A stretch of DNA of 64,000 nt from Pectobacterium parmentieri (GTDB lineage Bacteria > Pseudomonadota > Gammaproteobacteria > Enterobacterales > Enterobacteriaceae): positions 2,604,001 through 2,668,000 of the forward strand of contig NZ_CP015749.1 in the NCBI RefSeq assembly GCF_001742145.1, written 5' to 3'. The notes beneath the pieces are model-generated. The model searched no databases. It was given only the letters and a program-made list of their open reading frames with translations, and was not told the origin of the DNA. Made by a program: the position numbers and the translations under genes. The number at the start of each line of letters is the position of its first letter. Position 1 is the stretch's first letter. Positions 8,708-17,479 of this stretch are shown here, in pieces.

Positions 8708-9922
8708 ATGCCACTTAATGCTCGACAGATAGAAACCGCCAAGCCACAAGACAAAGAATACAAACTCACTGACGGTGCGGGCCTTTATCTTCTGATAAAG
8801 CCGAATGGAGCCAAATACTGGCGTTTGAAGTACCGCATTGCAGGGAAAGAGAAAAAATTATCTATCGGTGTTTATCCTGATATCTCGCTGGCTGAAGCGA
8901 GACTAAAACGGGAAGAGGCTCGCAAAATCGTCGCCTCAGGTGGCGATCCTAGTGAACAAAAGCAGGTTGAAAGACAGGCTAAAAAAATCAACATTGATAA
9001 CACCTTCAAAGCCATTGCTCTCGAATGGCATGAATATAAGCGTCCTAACTGGTCGAAGGGTTACGCTGAAGACCTGATGGAAGCCTTTGAGAACGATATT
9101 TTCCCAGATATCGGCAAACGTCCTGTTGCTGAAGTTAAGCCGCTGGAGATGCTAACCACTCTACGCAAACTGGAAAAACGCGGCGTACTCGACAAATTGC
9201 GTAAAATCCGCCAAGCCTGTAATCAGGTGTTCCGGTACGCGATTGTTACTGGTCGGGCGGAAAACAATCCAGCATCAGAATTGGCAAGCGCCCTTCCCCC
9301 ACCAAAGGCTACGCACTACCCTCATCTGTTGCCGGATGAACTGCCGGATTTTCTACGCGCTTTATCAATGTATTCGGGGAGTAAGGTCACGCAACTGGCA
9401 ACACGTATCCTGATGCTTACCGGCGTTCGTACTATCGAATTACGACAAGCAGAATGGAAGGAGTTTGATTTTGACAAACAGCTTTGGGAAGTACCGAAAG
9501 AACGCATGAAAATGCGCCGCCCTCACCTCGTTCCTCTCTCTGATCAAGTGATTGATGCGCTGCAACAGCTCCAGGCAATTACCGGGCGCTACAATCTGGT
9601 TTTCCCTGGACGTAACGACATCACCAAACCGATGAGTGAAGCCAGTATTAATCAGGTACTGAAACGAATTGGTTATCACGGCAAAGCAACAGGACACGGC
9701 TTTCGCCACACAATGAGCACCATACTGCACGAACAAGGCTATAACACTGCCTGGATCGAATTGCAGCTTGCTCATGTGGACAAAAATACGATTCGTGGGA
9801 CGTATAACCATGCCCAGTATTTGGAGCAGCGGAGAAGCATGTTGCAGTGGTATGGGGATTTTGTTGATGGGCTGGAGCATGGGGATGTGAAGAAGGTTGT
9901 GGTGATGGGTAAGCGAAAGTAA
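8708..9922 (+). CDS. int: Tyrosine integrase, P4-like
   Basis: A 404-residue tyrosine recombinase that inserts and excises the island at the tRNA. The N-terminal arm-binding domain (DUF4102-like) shows Y-K-L-T-D-G-A-G-L-Y-L and K-Y-W-R-L-K-Y; the SAM-like core domain follows at about 100-180 and the catalytic domain at about 205-390. Catalytic residues visible are Arg in T-G-V-R-T-I-E-L-R, His/Arg in G-H-G-F-R-H-T, and the nucleophile Tyr in R-G-T-Y-N-H-A. It appears intact. A broken relative at 27747 shares a 99-base stretch with 96 identities, while their N-terminal halves are much more different. Confidence 0.95.
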   Translation: MPLNARQIETAKPQDKEYKLTDGAGLYLLIKPNGAKYWRLKYRIAGKEKKLSIGVYPDISLAEARLKREEARKIVASGGDPSEQKQVERQAKKINIDNTFKAIALEWHEYKRPNWSKGYAEDLMEAFENDIFPDIGKRPVAEVKPLEMLTTLRKLEKRGVLDKLRKIRQACNQVFRYAIVTGRAENNPASELASALPPPKATHYPHLLPDELPDFLRALSMYSGSKVTQLATRILMLTGVRTIELRQAEWKEFDFDKQLWEVPKERMKMRRPHLVPLSDQVIDALQQLQAITGRYNLVFPGRNDITKPMSEASINQVLKRIGYHGKATGHGFRHTMSTILHEQGYNTAWIELQLAHVDKNTIRGTYNHAQYLEQRRSMLQWYGDFVDGLEHGDVKKVVVMGKRK

Positions 9923-10369
9923 GAGGATTATCCGGCGTTCTCTGTATGGCCTGCATAAATTCTCGGGATGCCAACGCACGGTCAAAGTCGTGCAGCACCT
10001 GATACGCGCCTTCGATGACTTACCCAGCAACATTGCCTTTATGCGGCGCGCACACATCGGCCACAGTGTCGCCGCACACCGGACTCCAAGATTCGGAGCC
10101 CAGTCTTTGTGGCTGTTCGGTGCGGTTGACACGAAGAGCCTGATTGGCCCTGTTGCCACCGTATTTCCTGAGTTCATCGCCTGCGACGACCATGAGTCCA
10201 CGGACGTGGGCCATCAAGGGGAAAAGCGGCAGGCAGGGGAGCGAGGGAACGATGGAAGCCCGTAAGCCCCGGGCGGCTCGACGCGTAGCTCGTTAGCGCG
10301 ACCGGCCGAACGTCAACATCGGAAAGCAACAGTTAGCCTATCCCGATAATGGACTATAAAGAACTAATA
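9923..10369. other. GC-rich patch with no recognisable intact gene
   Basis: About 450 bases between the integrase and the regulatory palindrome. Open frames exist on both strands (for example 10020-10217 on the minus strand, with A-H-V-R-G-L-M-V-V-A-G-D-E-L), but none has a good ribosome site or a family I recognise. It is richer in G+C than the genes that follow and may be a remnant of an earlier cargo gene. Confidence 0.4.
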
Positions 10370-10386
10370 TGGCTACAATGTAGCCA
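10370..10386. promoter_or_regulatory. Perfect palindromic operator TGGCTAC-AAT-GTAGCCA
   Basis: A 7-3-7 perfect inverted repeat 20 bases upstream of the ribbon-helix-helix gene start at 10407 and just after a possible -10 (TATAAA, 10355-10360). Its size and place suit binding by a dimeric ribbon-helix-helix repressor, most simply the product of the gene it precedes. Confidence 0.65.
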
Positions 10387-10406
10387 CAATATATGAGGTA
10401 CTACAC

Positions 10407-10628
10407 ATGGCAGTCTCAGATGTCGTTCGTGCTCGGATTAGTTCAGAGGTTAGAGCTGAGGAAGTTGCAGTTTTAGCTGAAATGGGATTATCACTCTCAG
10501 ATGTAATGAGAACTTTTCTCATGAAAATAGCGAAGGAAAAATCTATTCCATTTGAGATGGCATTAACAAACAGCTCAGAAGTCCAGACCAAGAAAGAATC
10601 GCCTTCAATTATTTTAATCATCCAGTAG
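10407..10628 (+). CDS. RelB/DinJ-like ribbon-helix-helix protein
   Basis: A 73-residue protein whose first 55 residues follow the DinJ/RelB antitoxin pattern: a short beta strand (V-V-R-A-R-I), a helix, then G-L-S-L-S-D-V-M-R-T-F-L and a terminal P-F-E-M. GAGGT lies 8 bases before the ATG. There is no RelE/YafQ toxin next to it; instead a PP2C phosphatase gene follows after about 20 bases. The toxin-binding tail is short and ends in K-E-S-P-S-I-I-L-I-I-Q. With the palindrome upstream, it may act as an autorepressor of the whole operon rather than as an antitoxin. Loss of a toxin is the alternative. Confidence 0.6.
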   Translation: MAVSDVVRARISSEVRAEEVAVLAEMGLSLSDVMRTFLMKIAKEKSIPFEMALTNSSEVQTKKESPSIILIIQ

Positions 10629-10648
10629 AACTATGGGAGGCGTTTATG

Positions 10649-11806
10649 ATGAATCACAATCAAAAAACCGGCGAGAACACAATGGCTTTAAATTTCTTGC
10701 AAATATCAAACATCATCTCAAGATGGTTGCTCCGAAAGAAAAGCACCACTGGTTTAAGGCGTATCGTTCAACTTGGAGCCGCACTAGCCACAGATGTTGG
10801 AATGGTTAGACAAGAGAATCAAGATCATGTCGCAGCATTGCGTGGATTTGACTCTAATGGCCAAGAATATTCCGTAATAGCTCTCTCTGACGGCATTGGA
10901 GGCATGAAGGATGGGGCGCTTTGCTCCGCCAAAGCTATCGGAACGTTCCTTGGGAAAATTATTGAAATATCAAAAGATAAACATGCTAATAGCCCGGAGC
11001 AATGGTTAAAAGCTGCGGCACTCGAAGCAAATTCAAGAATTCTTCAGGAATACAATGAGACGGGGGGAGCTACGCTCGTTGCCATTCTACATTTAAAGAA
11101 CCAAAACCCATGCTGGCTTAGTGTTGGTGATAGTCGCATATATAGCTGGGATGGAAAATCCGTCTATCAATTATCGAAAGACGACACTATTGCCGGCCAG
11201 CTTGGCAAACAAGACAAAATAGATCAGGAACAAACAAAGCTTCTCCAGTTTATAGGATCAGAAGCTGAGCTAGATATTCATACTGGAGCAATTGAGGCAA
11301 AGGAATCTCGTAATGTCTTGCTAACATCCGATGGGGTTCATTACTTATCTTCGTCGCAAGATTGGTTTGAGAAAATCATCACCAATAGCGGAGATCCTGG
11401 CGTATGCGTAAAAAGGCTAATCGACGTATCTAAATGGTGCGGAGGTCCTGACAATGCATCGGTTGCAGTCATATCCATCTCTCATCAAGCCGAATCAACC
11501 GCGGAATTGGAACAAGACCAACTGGAAATATGGGATTCCTTTGGAGAGTTGCAGATACCTGTATTTTTTACCGATTCTGGAAGCATTGAGAAAAAATTGA
11601 TCGACAGAAATGATCACCAGAAATTAGAAGCAAAAAAAGATTTGCTATCAGAAAGCTTATCTCCTGAAAAAACAGTTCCTCCTGAACCCAAAAAAACAGC
11701 AAAGAAAAGGCAGCGCACACCAAAGAAAAAAATAGAAACCCAAACGAACGAACAAAAACTAGTAAAGGCGCCTGAGCTTTTTGTGGATTTTCCAGATAAA
11801 GACTAA
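10649..11806 (+). CDS. PP2C-family Ser/Thr protein phosphatase
   Basis: A metal-dependent phosphatase that would remove phosphate from targets of the two kinases encoded next. Numbered from the ATG at 10646, the motifs are R-Q-E-N-Q-D-H (55-61), the metal-binding S-D-G-I-G-G (81-86), G-D-S-R (161-164), S-D-G (228-230) and G-P-D-N (267-270), so the active site looks complete. After about residue 280 comes a charged tail with a Lys/Arg-rich cluster (K-K-T-A-K-K-R-Q-R), probably disordered and able to touch nucleic acid. GGGAGG precedes two adjacent ATGs; the second (10649) is better spaced. The gene is AT-rich compared with the nuclease/helicase genes downstream and ends 11 bases before the first kinase. 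Confidence 0.88.
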   Translation: MNHNQKTGENTMALNFLQISNIISRWLLRKKSTTGLRRIVQLGAALATDVGMVRQENQDHVAALRGFDSNGQEYSVIALSDGIGGMKDGALCSAKAIGTFLGKIIEISKDKHANSPEQWLKAAALEANSRILQEYNETGGATLVAILHLKNQNPCWLSVGDSRIYSWDGKSVYQLSKDDTIAGQLGKQDKIDQEQTKLLQFIGSEAELDIHTGAIEAKESRNVLLTSDGVHYLSSSQDWFEKIITNSGDPGVCVKRLIDVSKWCGGPDNASVAVISISHQAESTAELEQDQLEIWDSFGELQIPVFFTDSGSIEKKLIDRNDHQKLEAKKDLLSESLSPEKTVPPEPKKTAKKRQRTPKKKIETQTNEQKLVKAPELFVDFPDKD

Positions 11807-11817
11807 AAGGAGACGAC

Positions 11818-12873
11818 ATGCTTATTGCTGGTCGCTATCAATTCGATGGAAACTACATTTCTGGCGGAATGGCAACAGTTTTGCCATGTCAAGATAAGGT
11901 ATTATCGCGAAATGTGGCAATAAAAATAATGCCAGGAGCTGCAAGTGAGCGACGCATACGAGACGAAGTCTCAGCACTACTAAAAATGCGCTCCAAACAT
12001 GTTGTTCAGATATACGACATCTTCCCCACAGAAAATGAGGGCTTGGCAATTGTCCAAGAATTTATCTCTGGATTTGATTTGTTTGATAAACGATTATTCC
12101 CAAAAACCAAAGGAGAATATCTAAGACTTCTCTGGCAGATGGCTTCTGGATTGGCTGATATCCATGATCTAAAAATAATTCATAGAGATATTAAGCCAAA
12201 CAACATGAAAGTGGATAATGAAGGGGTTTTGAAAATATTCGACTTTGGTCTAGCGCGCGATGAAGGAGAAGGTGCTAGCACGATGGGATTCGTCGGAACG
12301 CCGGGATTTGCAGCTCCTGAACTATATGCAGATAACCCAAAATTCACTGCGGCCGTAGATGTTTATGCGTTTGGTGCCAGCGCACTATATCTTGCAATGG
12401 GCGACCTACCCAGCGATCTGAAATATCGTCCACCAAAGCTTGATGCCAATGATTTTTTCGAAGAAATAAGATTTGATTTACGAGATGAGCTCCGAAGTTC
12501 ATTGAATTCGTGTCTCTCTAAATCTCCCAAAAATCGGCCACCAATGAGGGAGGTAAGAGATTTACTCGCGAAAAATATCCTTCACGACACCCACAGAGCG
12601 CTTGTGGTTTTCGATGGAAAATCGACATTTTTGAATGGAAAAAATCGCTCGGTCAGCTTAAATGCTCATGGTCTTGGTCAGATAAAAATTCAATATGATG
12701 GGTTTGATTTTAGAGCAGTAGAAATTTCAGGCGAAGTTTTTATAAACAATCGAGCGGTAAGCAATAACTTCGCAATTCCGGGTGCTTGTGTGGTAACCCT
12801 TGGGGCGCCAGAGAAAAAAAATCAACGAAAATACATAACATTCGACCTTTCGCATCCGGAGATTGTGCTATGA
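11818..12873 (+). CDS. Ser/Thr protein kinase with C-terminal FHA-like domain
   Basis: A 351-residue soluble Hanks-type kinase. The kinase domain (about 1-255) has a glycine-rich loop I-S-G-G-M-A-T-V, V-A-I-K with K36, H-R-D-I-K-P-N-N (H122, R123, D124), D-F-G (142-144) and A-P-E (166-168), so it should be active. Residues about 258-351 are rich in beta strands and end F-I-N-N-R-A-V-S-N-N and V-V-T-L-G, as in FHA phosphopeptide-binding domains, but the Gly-Arg and Ser-x-x-His signature residues are not evident. No membrane segment is present, unlike PknB-type receptors. The stop overlaps the next start (ATGA), which indicates translational coupling with the second kinase. Confidence 0.87.
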   Translation: MLIAGRYQFDGNYISGGMATVLPCQDKVLSRNVAIKIMPGAASERRIRDEVSALLKMRSKHVVQIYDIFPTENEGLAIVQEFISGFDLFDKRLFPKTKGEYLRLLWQMASGLADIHDLKIIHRDIKPNNMKVDNEGVLKIFDFGLARDEGEGASTMGFVGTPGFAAPELYADNPKFTAAVDVYAFGASALYLAMGDLPSDLKYRPPKLDANDFFEEIRFDLRDELRSSLNSCLSKSPKNRPPMREVRDLLAKNILHDTHRALVVFDGKSTFLNGKNRSVSLNAHGLGQIKIQYDGFDFRAVEISGEVFINNRAVSNNFAIPGACVVTLGAPEKKNQRKYITFDLSHPEIVL

Positions 12874-13943
12874 GTGGAAATTTATTGCCTGGAGCACTGA
12901 TAGGCGGCCGCTATCAAATACTCAATTACCTTGGTGAAGGAGGGATGCAATATGTTTATGTGGCGCGAGACAACCTAACAGAAAGAAATGTTGCTCTAAA
13001 AACCCCAAAAAACAAATCGGCAACAAAGCGATTTCGTCGAAGTGCCGTAGTCGCTGCAAGAGTCAATCATCCAAATGTGGCAAAAACCCTCGACTATATC
13101 AAAGAGAATGAATCAAGATACTTGATTGAGGAGCTGATAGTAGGGAGTGATATGAAGGCTGCTTTACTGGATAAAGCGGAATATCTCGATCCCTATCTGG
13201 TTGCCAAAATACTTCATCATCTTGCCAAGGGTGTTGCAGCAGCCCATCACGCAGGCGTAGTTCATCGTGATTTGAAGCCGACAAATATAATGATATGCGG
13301 GCAATACTCTCTCACAGAATTGAAAGTTACAGACTTTGGTATCGCAAAAATGGCTAGCGAAGAGTTACTACAAGCGGTTGAAGGTGGAGAAGAGAGCTTA
13401 ACTACATCACAAACCGCTGTGGGTGCTCTACCCTACATGGCCCCGGAGGCGATTGAAACCCCCAGAGATGTTACCGAAGCAGCAGACATCTGGTCGATTG
13501 GGGCAATGACGTATCACCTGCTCTGCGGACAGTACCCCTATGGGCAGGGACTTCGGGCGGTTCCAAAAATTGTAGAAGCGGCAGAGCCAGAAATACCGTC
13601 ATTCGTAATGAGAAACCCTCAATTTTCTCCGTTGGCTACAGAAATCATAGAAATAATGCTGTCTTGCCTTAGAAAGAATCCTAACGATCGTCCAACAGCA
13701 GATGATTTGGTTCGGAAATGCAGCCAGCTATGCTATTCCATTTCTGATCGCACTATCGGCGTGGTGAATAATTTTATGCATTCTGCCTATGGGTTTATTA
13801 CAACTGAGCAAGGCAATGTTTTTTATCACAAGGATAGTGTTTACGGAGATTTACCTAACATTGGAGATAAGGTCGTCTTGGCTAGTTATGATGGTGGTTA
13901 TGCACCAAGAGCACTCCCCGTACTGAAACTCTCAAAGAATTAA
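12870..13943 (+). CDS. Ser/Thr protein kinase with C-terminal cold-shock-like domain
   Basis: A 357-residue soluble kinase starting at the ATG that overlaps the previous stop. The kinase domain (about 10-285) shows L-G-E-G-G-M-Q-Y-V, V-A-L-K (K44), H-R-D-L-K-P-T-N (122-129), D-F-G (155-157) and A-P-E (191-193). The last 60 residues read G-V-V-N-N-F then A-Y-G-F-I-T-T-E-Q-G-N-V-F-Y-H, the pattern of a cold-shock OB-fold that binds single-stranded nucleic acid. A kinase joined to such a domain could sense DNA or RNA; that is inference. Only 23 bases with GGGGGAG separate it from the OLD nuclease gene. Confidence 0.88.
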   Translation: MSGNLLPGALIGGRYQILNYLGEGGMQYVYVARDNLTERNVALKTPKNKSATKRFRRSAVVAARVNHPNVAKTLDYIKENESRYLIEELIVGSDMKAALLDKAEYLDPYLVAKILHHLAKGVAAAHHAGVVHRDLKPTNIMICGQYSLTELKVTDFGIAKMASEELLQAVEGGEESLTTSQTAVGALPYMAPEAIETPRDVTEAADIWSIGAMTYHLLCGQYPYGQGLRAVPKIVEAAEPEIPSFVMRNPQFSPLATEIIEIMLSCLRKNPNDRPTADDLVRKCSQLCYSISDRTIGVVNNFMHSAYGFITTEQGNVFYHKDSVYGDLPNIGDKVVLASYDGGYAPRALPVLKLSKN

Positions 13944-13966
13944 ACTTAGATGATTTGGGGGAGCTA

Positions 13967-15718
13967 ATGTATTTGGCACAGTTGACGATTTCGAACTTCA
14001 GAAAGCTACAGAAGGCAGAACTGGAGTTCCAACCCGGCCTAAACGTCTTGGTTGGTGCAAACAACGTTGGAAAGACCGCTGTCGTCGATGCTCTGCGAGC
14101 ACTACTAGCGGGACATGACGAACCCTATCCCCGGCTCAATGTTGACGACGTCCATCGACCTCGTGGAGTGACACCGGCTGGAGACATCATGTTTCAGTAC
14201 GTGTTTCGTGATCTTGACGAAGACAATGAAGCTGACTTTCTTCCAGCGCTGAAAATCGACACAGCTGGCAAGGCCGAGGCACACATCTCCATTCGGTACG
14301 CAGAGGCCGACAAGATCGGCCGGCTACGCGCTAAACGCTGGTGCGGGGATCATGAAGATGTGGGGCTGACCTCAGACATGATGGAGAACCTGCGCGGGGT
14401 GTATTTGCCGCCATTGCGCGATGCATCTCAGAGCCTGAAACCCAGTCGCAGCAGCCAACTGGCCAGACTGTTCCATCTGCTATCCGACGACGCCGGACGC
14501 GATGACATCAATGAAGCACTGAAGAAGCTCGATGAAGAACTGAAAAAACATACGCCGATCACCAACACATATACCGCAATCAAAGGCCTACACGACACCA
14601 TGCTCGGCCCCCAACTTGCACAGCTTCTAGAATTGGGATTGAGCGGAACCGATTTTCAGCGATTGGCCTCGCGCTTATCACTGATGGTTGATGCCTTCGA
14701 AATCGAGCAGAACGGCCTTGGCTTCAACAATCTGATTTTCATGGCGGTTGTTCTGAGCGAACTGGCAAAGAACCCGGAGTCGAGCTATCGTAGCCTCATC
14801 GTCGAGGAGCCCGAAGCACATTTGCATCCCCAACTTCAGGCCGTCTTGTTGAGCTACTTGGAGACGCTGAAGGCCACCGATAGCGAGAAGCCAGTTCAGC
14901 TCTTCGTTACGAGCCATTCACCTAATTTCGCCAGCATCGCCCATATCAACAGCCTGACCTGCCTAGTGGACACAGGTAGCGCAGTCGAAACCTTCTTCCC
15001 CCGCGACATAGACTTTGGGAAAGGAAAGCGAGAAAAGCTGGAGCGCTACCTTGACGTGACACGCGCAGAGATCTTCTTTGCCCGCAGAGTCATTTTTGTC
15101 GAAGGCGCTGCTGAACTGATGTTGGTCAGCCAGTTGGCCGAGAAGGCCGGGTACAAGCTGCGCGAGCATGGCGTCAGCCTGATTAGCGTTGAGGGCCTGA
15201 ACTTTGATTCCTTCCTTCCGCTGTTCGGTGAAAAGGCATTGAAGATCCCCGTATCCGTCATTACCGATGCAGATCCTGTGGATACGCCCGCTGACGGCGA
15301 AAGCGAGTCGCAGGCGCTATATCCGGCCCTCGGTGACGTTGTCAAGGTATCCGACAACACGGCCAAGATGAAGGAAAACGAAGATGCCTTCGTGAAGGTT
15401 TTTCACGGTGTGAAGACCTTGGAGTACGACCTGGCGCTGCACGAAGCCAATCGCTTGGCCATGCTGAGCGCACTCAAGGAGTTTCACCCAAAGATCGGGG
15501 AGACCGTTGAGGCTTCTGTCAATGCGGCAAGCGGCGATGCTGAAAAGGCGCGCATCTTGTTCAGCGGCATGTTTGAACGTAAGCAGAATAATGTCCAGAA
15601 AGGACGATTCGGCCAAGCTTTGGCGCAAGTGTTGGCTGACGGCGGGACTTGTGTCATACCCGAATACATACTGAACGCCATCAAACATGCTTGCCAAAAG
15701 GCACATGCGCGCCCATGA
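13967..15718 (+). CDS. gajA: OLD-family ATPase/TOPRIM nuclease, Gabija GajA-like
   Basis: A 583-residue protein. The N-terminal ABC-type ATPase has Walker A G-A-N-N-V-G-K-T (30-37), and the Walker B region is L-I-V-E-E-P-E-A-H-L-H-P. The C-terminal TOPRIM nuclease shows I-F-V-E-G-A-A-E-L and V-I-T-D-A-D-P. Class 2 OLD proteins paired with a UvrD-like helicase form Gabija, which cuts phage DNA when nucleotides are depleted. The start is the ATG 4 bases after GGGGGAG; an upstream TTG at 13955 is less likely. G+C rises clearly relative to the kinases (hand counts: 25 of 60 at 12961-13020, 34 of 60 at 14461-14520), so this half may have a different origin. It overlaps the helicase gene by 4 bases. 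Confidence 0.87.
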   Translation: MYLAQLTISNFRKLQKAELEFQPGLNVLVGANNVGKTAVVDALRALLAGHDEPYPRLNVDDVHRPRGVTPAGDIMFQYVFRDLDEDNEADFLPALKIDTAGKAEAHISIRYAEADKIGRLRAKRWCGDHEDVGLTSDMMENLRGVYLPPLRDASQSLKPSRSSQLARLFHLLSDDAGRDDINEALKKLDEELKKHTPITNTYTAIKGLHDTMLGPQLAQLLELGLSGTDFQRLASRLSLMVDAFEIEQNGLGFNNLIFMAVVLSELAKNPESSYRSLIVEEPEAHLHPQLQAVLLSYLETLKATDSEKPVQLFVTSHSPNFASIAHINSLTCLVDTGSAVETFFPRDIDFGKGKREKLERYLDVTRAEIFFARRVIFVEGAAELMLVSQLAEKAGYKLREHGVSLISVEGLNFDSFLPLFGEKALKIPVSVITDADPVDTPADGESESQALYPALGDVVKVSDNTAKMKENEDAFVKVFHGVKTLEYDLALHEANRLAMLSALKEFHPKIGETVEASVNAASGDAEKARILFSGMFERKQNNVQKGRFGQALAQVLADGGTCVIPEYILNAIKHACQKAHARP

Positions 15719-17454
15719 CAAAACCTTCCCCTGAGCAGGCGGCTATCATCAACGCGCCACTGGTCCCCATGTCGGTTATCGCGTGCGCTGGAAGCGGAAA
15801 GACACACACGGCAGTACGTCGGTTGGCGGAGATGCGCAGACTGCTTGGTAGCCATCGTGGCCGAGTGGCGCTGCTGTCCTTCTCCAATATCGCTGTGGAC
15901 ACGTTCCGACAAAGCTACCAGTCCTTAGCCCTTGAAATGTCGGTCGGTCCCAGCGGCCACCGCGTTGACATCAATACACTGGACGGTTTCATCACGCGCC
16001 ATGTTCTTCACCCCCATGCCCACCGGACGATGCAAGCAACACAGGCGGCCTTTCTTGTCACTGGTGGCGAGTCATTCCTGAACAGTTTCTCTTTCAAGCC
16101 AGGCAACTACCCCGTTAGCATCATGTCCATGCAGGTCGGATGGCGTGACTCCGGCATCTATTTCTACTACGTGAACAATGACCAAGTCGTAGAGTTGAAC
16201 CACGGTTATGCCTCTGCGATCGTCCATCGCCTGGGGACTGTGGGTGCCTATACACACAATCTTGGCCGTTACTGGTGTTATCGCACACTCAGGGAACAAC
16301 CGGTGATTCTTCGCGCCTTGGCGCGCCGGTATCCGCATATCCTGATTGATGAAGCGCAGGACATTGGCACGCTCCATCAGGCCATTCTTGAACAACTCAT
16401 CAACGCAGGCGTGCAGGTATCGCTCATCGGCGATCCCAACCAAGCCATCTACGAGTTTGCTGGGGCCAATGGAAGATTTTTGTCGCAGTACGGGACACGT
16501 TCTGGCGTCATTGGGTTGAAATTGACCCGCAACTATCGGTCCGTACCGCCAATTCTCGAACTGGCGAATAAGCTCTCAGACCGTAGCGATGATCCAGATC
16601 GCATCATCCCGGAAACGGCACATGGCGCGTACTTCATCCCCTACAGGACGGCTGACCGCGACAACCTAGTACACACATTCCAAGCCACCGTCATCGCGGC
16701 AGGACTGATGCTCGAACGTTCCGCCGTGCTCTGTCGTGGCCGTGACTTTGCCAACAAGTTGGCCGGCAACGAGTCTCCCGCTGGCCAAGGAGCTGTGAAA
16801 GGTTTTGCCCAAGCCGCCATCTCCCGTGACAAGAATCAAGATTATGTCGGGGCCTTCAAGGGCGTTGCCATTTGCATTGCTGGCCTTCTCGTCAATTTGC
16901 CCAAGGGGTGGGTGGCCACTGTCACACATCCCGCGAGCTATCCCGAAGCCCAACCGTTGCGCCGCCTAATTTGGCGCTTCACGCGAAACCCGGATACAGG
17001 ACTACCTTCTGCTTCCTTGCAGGCGGACACCGAATGGCATCCGCTGTTGCTCACCAGGGTAAAGGCATTACTGGCTACGTTGGAGAAGGACCATGGCTTG
17101 AAGCCTGTTAACAACATAGGTATGAAACTCGCCAAGAAAAAATTACCTAATGTGCCGCTTGCCACTACCGCAGATCTGGCGGCATCAAATACAGCCAGAA
17201 TCCGTGTGGACACAGTTCATCAGGCGAAAGGCGAGAACCTGGATGCTGTTCTCTACATGGCAACCAAAGAACACGTCACGGCTATGCTGGATGGAGTGGA
17301 CTCAGAAGTCGGACGCATAGGATACGTCGCGGTGACGCGCGCCAGGGATCTCTTGTGGCTGGGCGTTCCAGCCAATTCGCTATCTGAATTACGGCCTAAA
17401 TTGGTTGCGAACGGTTTTCAAGAGATTGGCATACCAGCCCTTCTCACCACCTAA
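15715..17454 (+). CDS. gajB: UvrD-like superfamily 1 helicase, Gabija GajB-like
   Basis: A 579-residue helicase. Motifs in order: Walker A C-A-G-S-G-K-T (24-30), motif II I-D-E-A-Q-D, motif III L-I-G-D-P-N-Q-A-I-Y-E-F, motif IV R-N-Y-R-S, motif V V-D-T-V-H-Q-A-K-G-E and motif VI V-A-V-T-R-A-R-D. The ATG overlaps the OLD gene stop, the standard GajA-GajB arrangement. In Gabija, GajB is thought to respond to DNA ends or degraded DNA and activate GajA. It is the last gene of the candidate five-gene operon; behind it lies only a decayed nuclease gene. Somewhat longer than the Bacillus GajB I remember (about 490). Confidence 0.87.
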   Translation: MTKPSPEQAAIINAPLVPMSVIACAGSGKTHTAVRRLAEMRRLLGSHRGRVALLSFSNIAVDTFRQSYQSLALEMSVGPSGHRVDINTLDGFITRHVLHPHAHRTMQATQAAFLVTGGESFLNSFSFKPGNYPVSIMSMQVGWRDSGIYFYYVNNDQVVELNHGYASAIVHRLGTVGAYTHNLGRYWCYRTLREQPVILRALARRYPHILIDEAQDIGTLHQAILEQLINAGVQVSLIGDPNQAIYEFAGANGRFLSQYGTRSGVIGLKLTRNYRSVPPILELANKLSDRSDDPDRIIPETAHGAYFIPYRTADRDNLVHTFQATVIAAGLMLERSAVLCRGRDFANKLAGNESPAGQGAVKGFAQAAISRDKNQDYVGAFKGVAICIAGLLVNLPKGWVATVTHPASYPEAQPLRRLIWRFTRNPDTGLPSASLQADTEWHPLLLTRVKALLATLEKDHGLKPVNNIGMKLAKKKLPNVPLATTADLAASNTARIRVDTVHQAKGENLDAVLYMATKEHVTAMLDGVDSEVGRIGYVAVTRARDLLWLGVPANSLSELRPKLVANGFQEIGIPALLTT

Positions 17455-17479
17455 TATTGCGTGGTCGTCAGCCCTAAGC

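Noticed and set aside
9440..10201. Long minus-strand frame of 253 codons
   Set aside because: Most of it is antisense to the integrase, with no ribosome site and no recognisable protein character.
10560..10700. Frameshift fusion of the DinJ-like gene with the PP2C gene
   Set aside because: The PP2C frame is open upstream (F-N-H-P-V-E-L-W-E-A-F), but a good GGGAGG site with two ATGs supports an independent start, so a frameshift is not needed.
13955..13966. TTG start for the OLD nuclease gene
   Set aside because: It would include the GGGGGAG site in the coding region; the ATG at 13967 is better placed.
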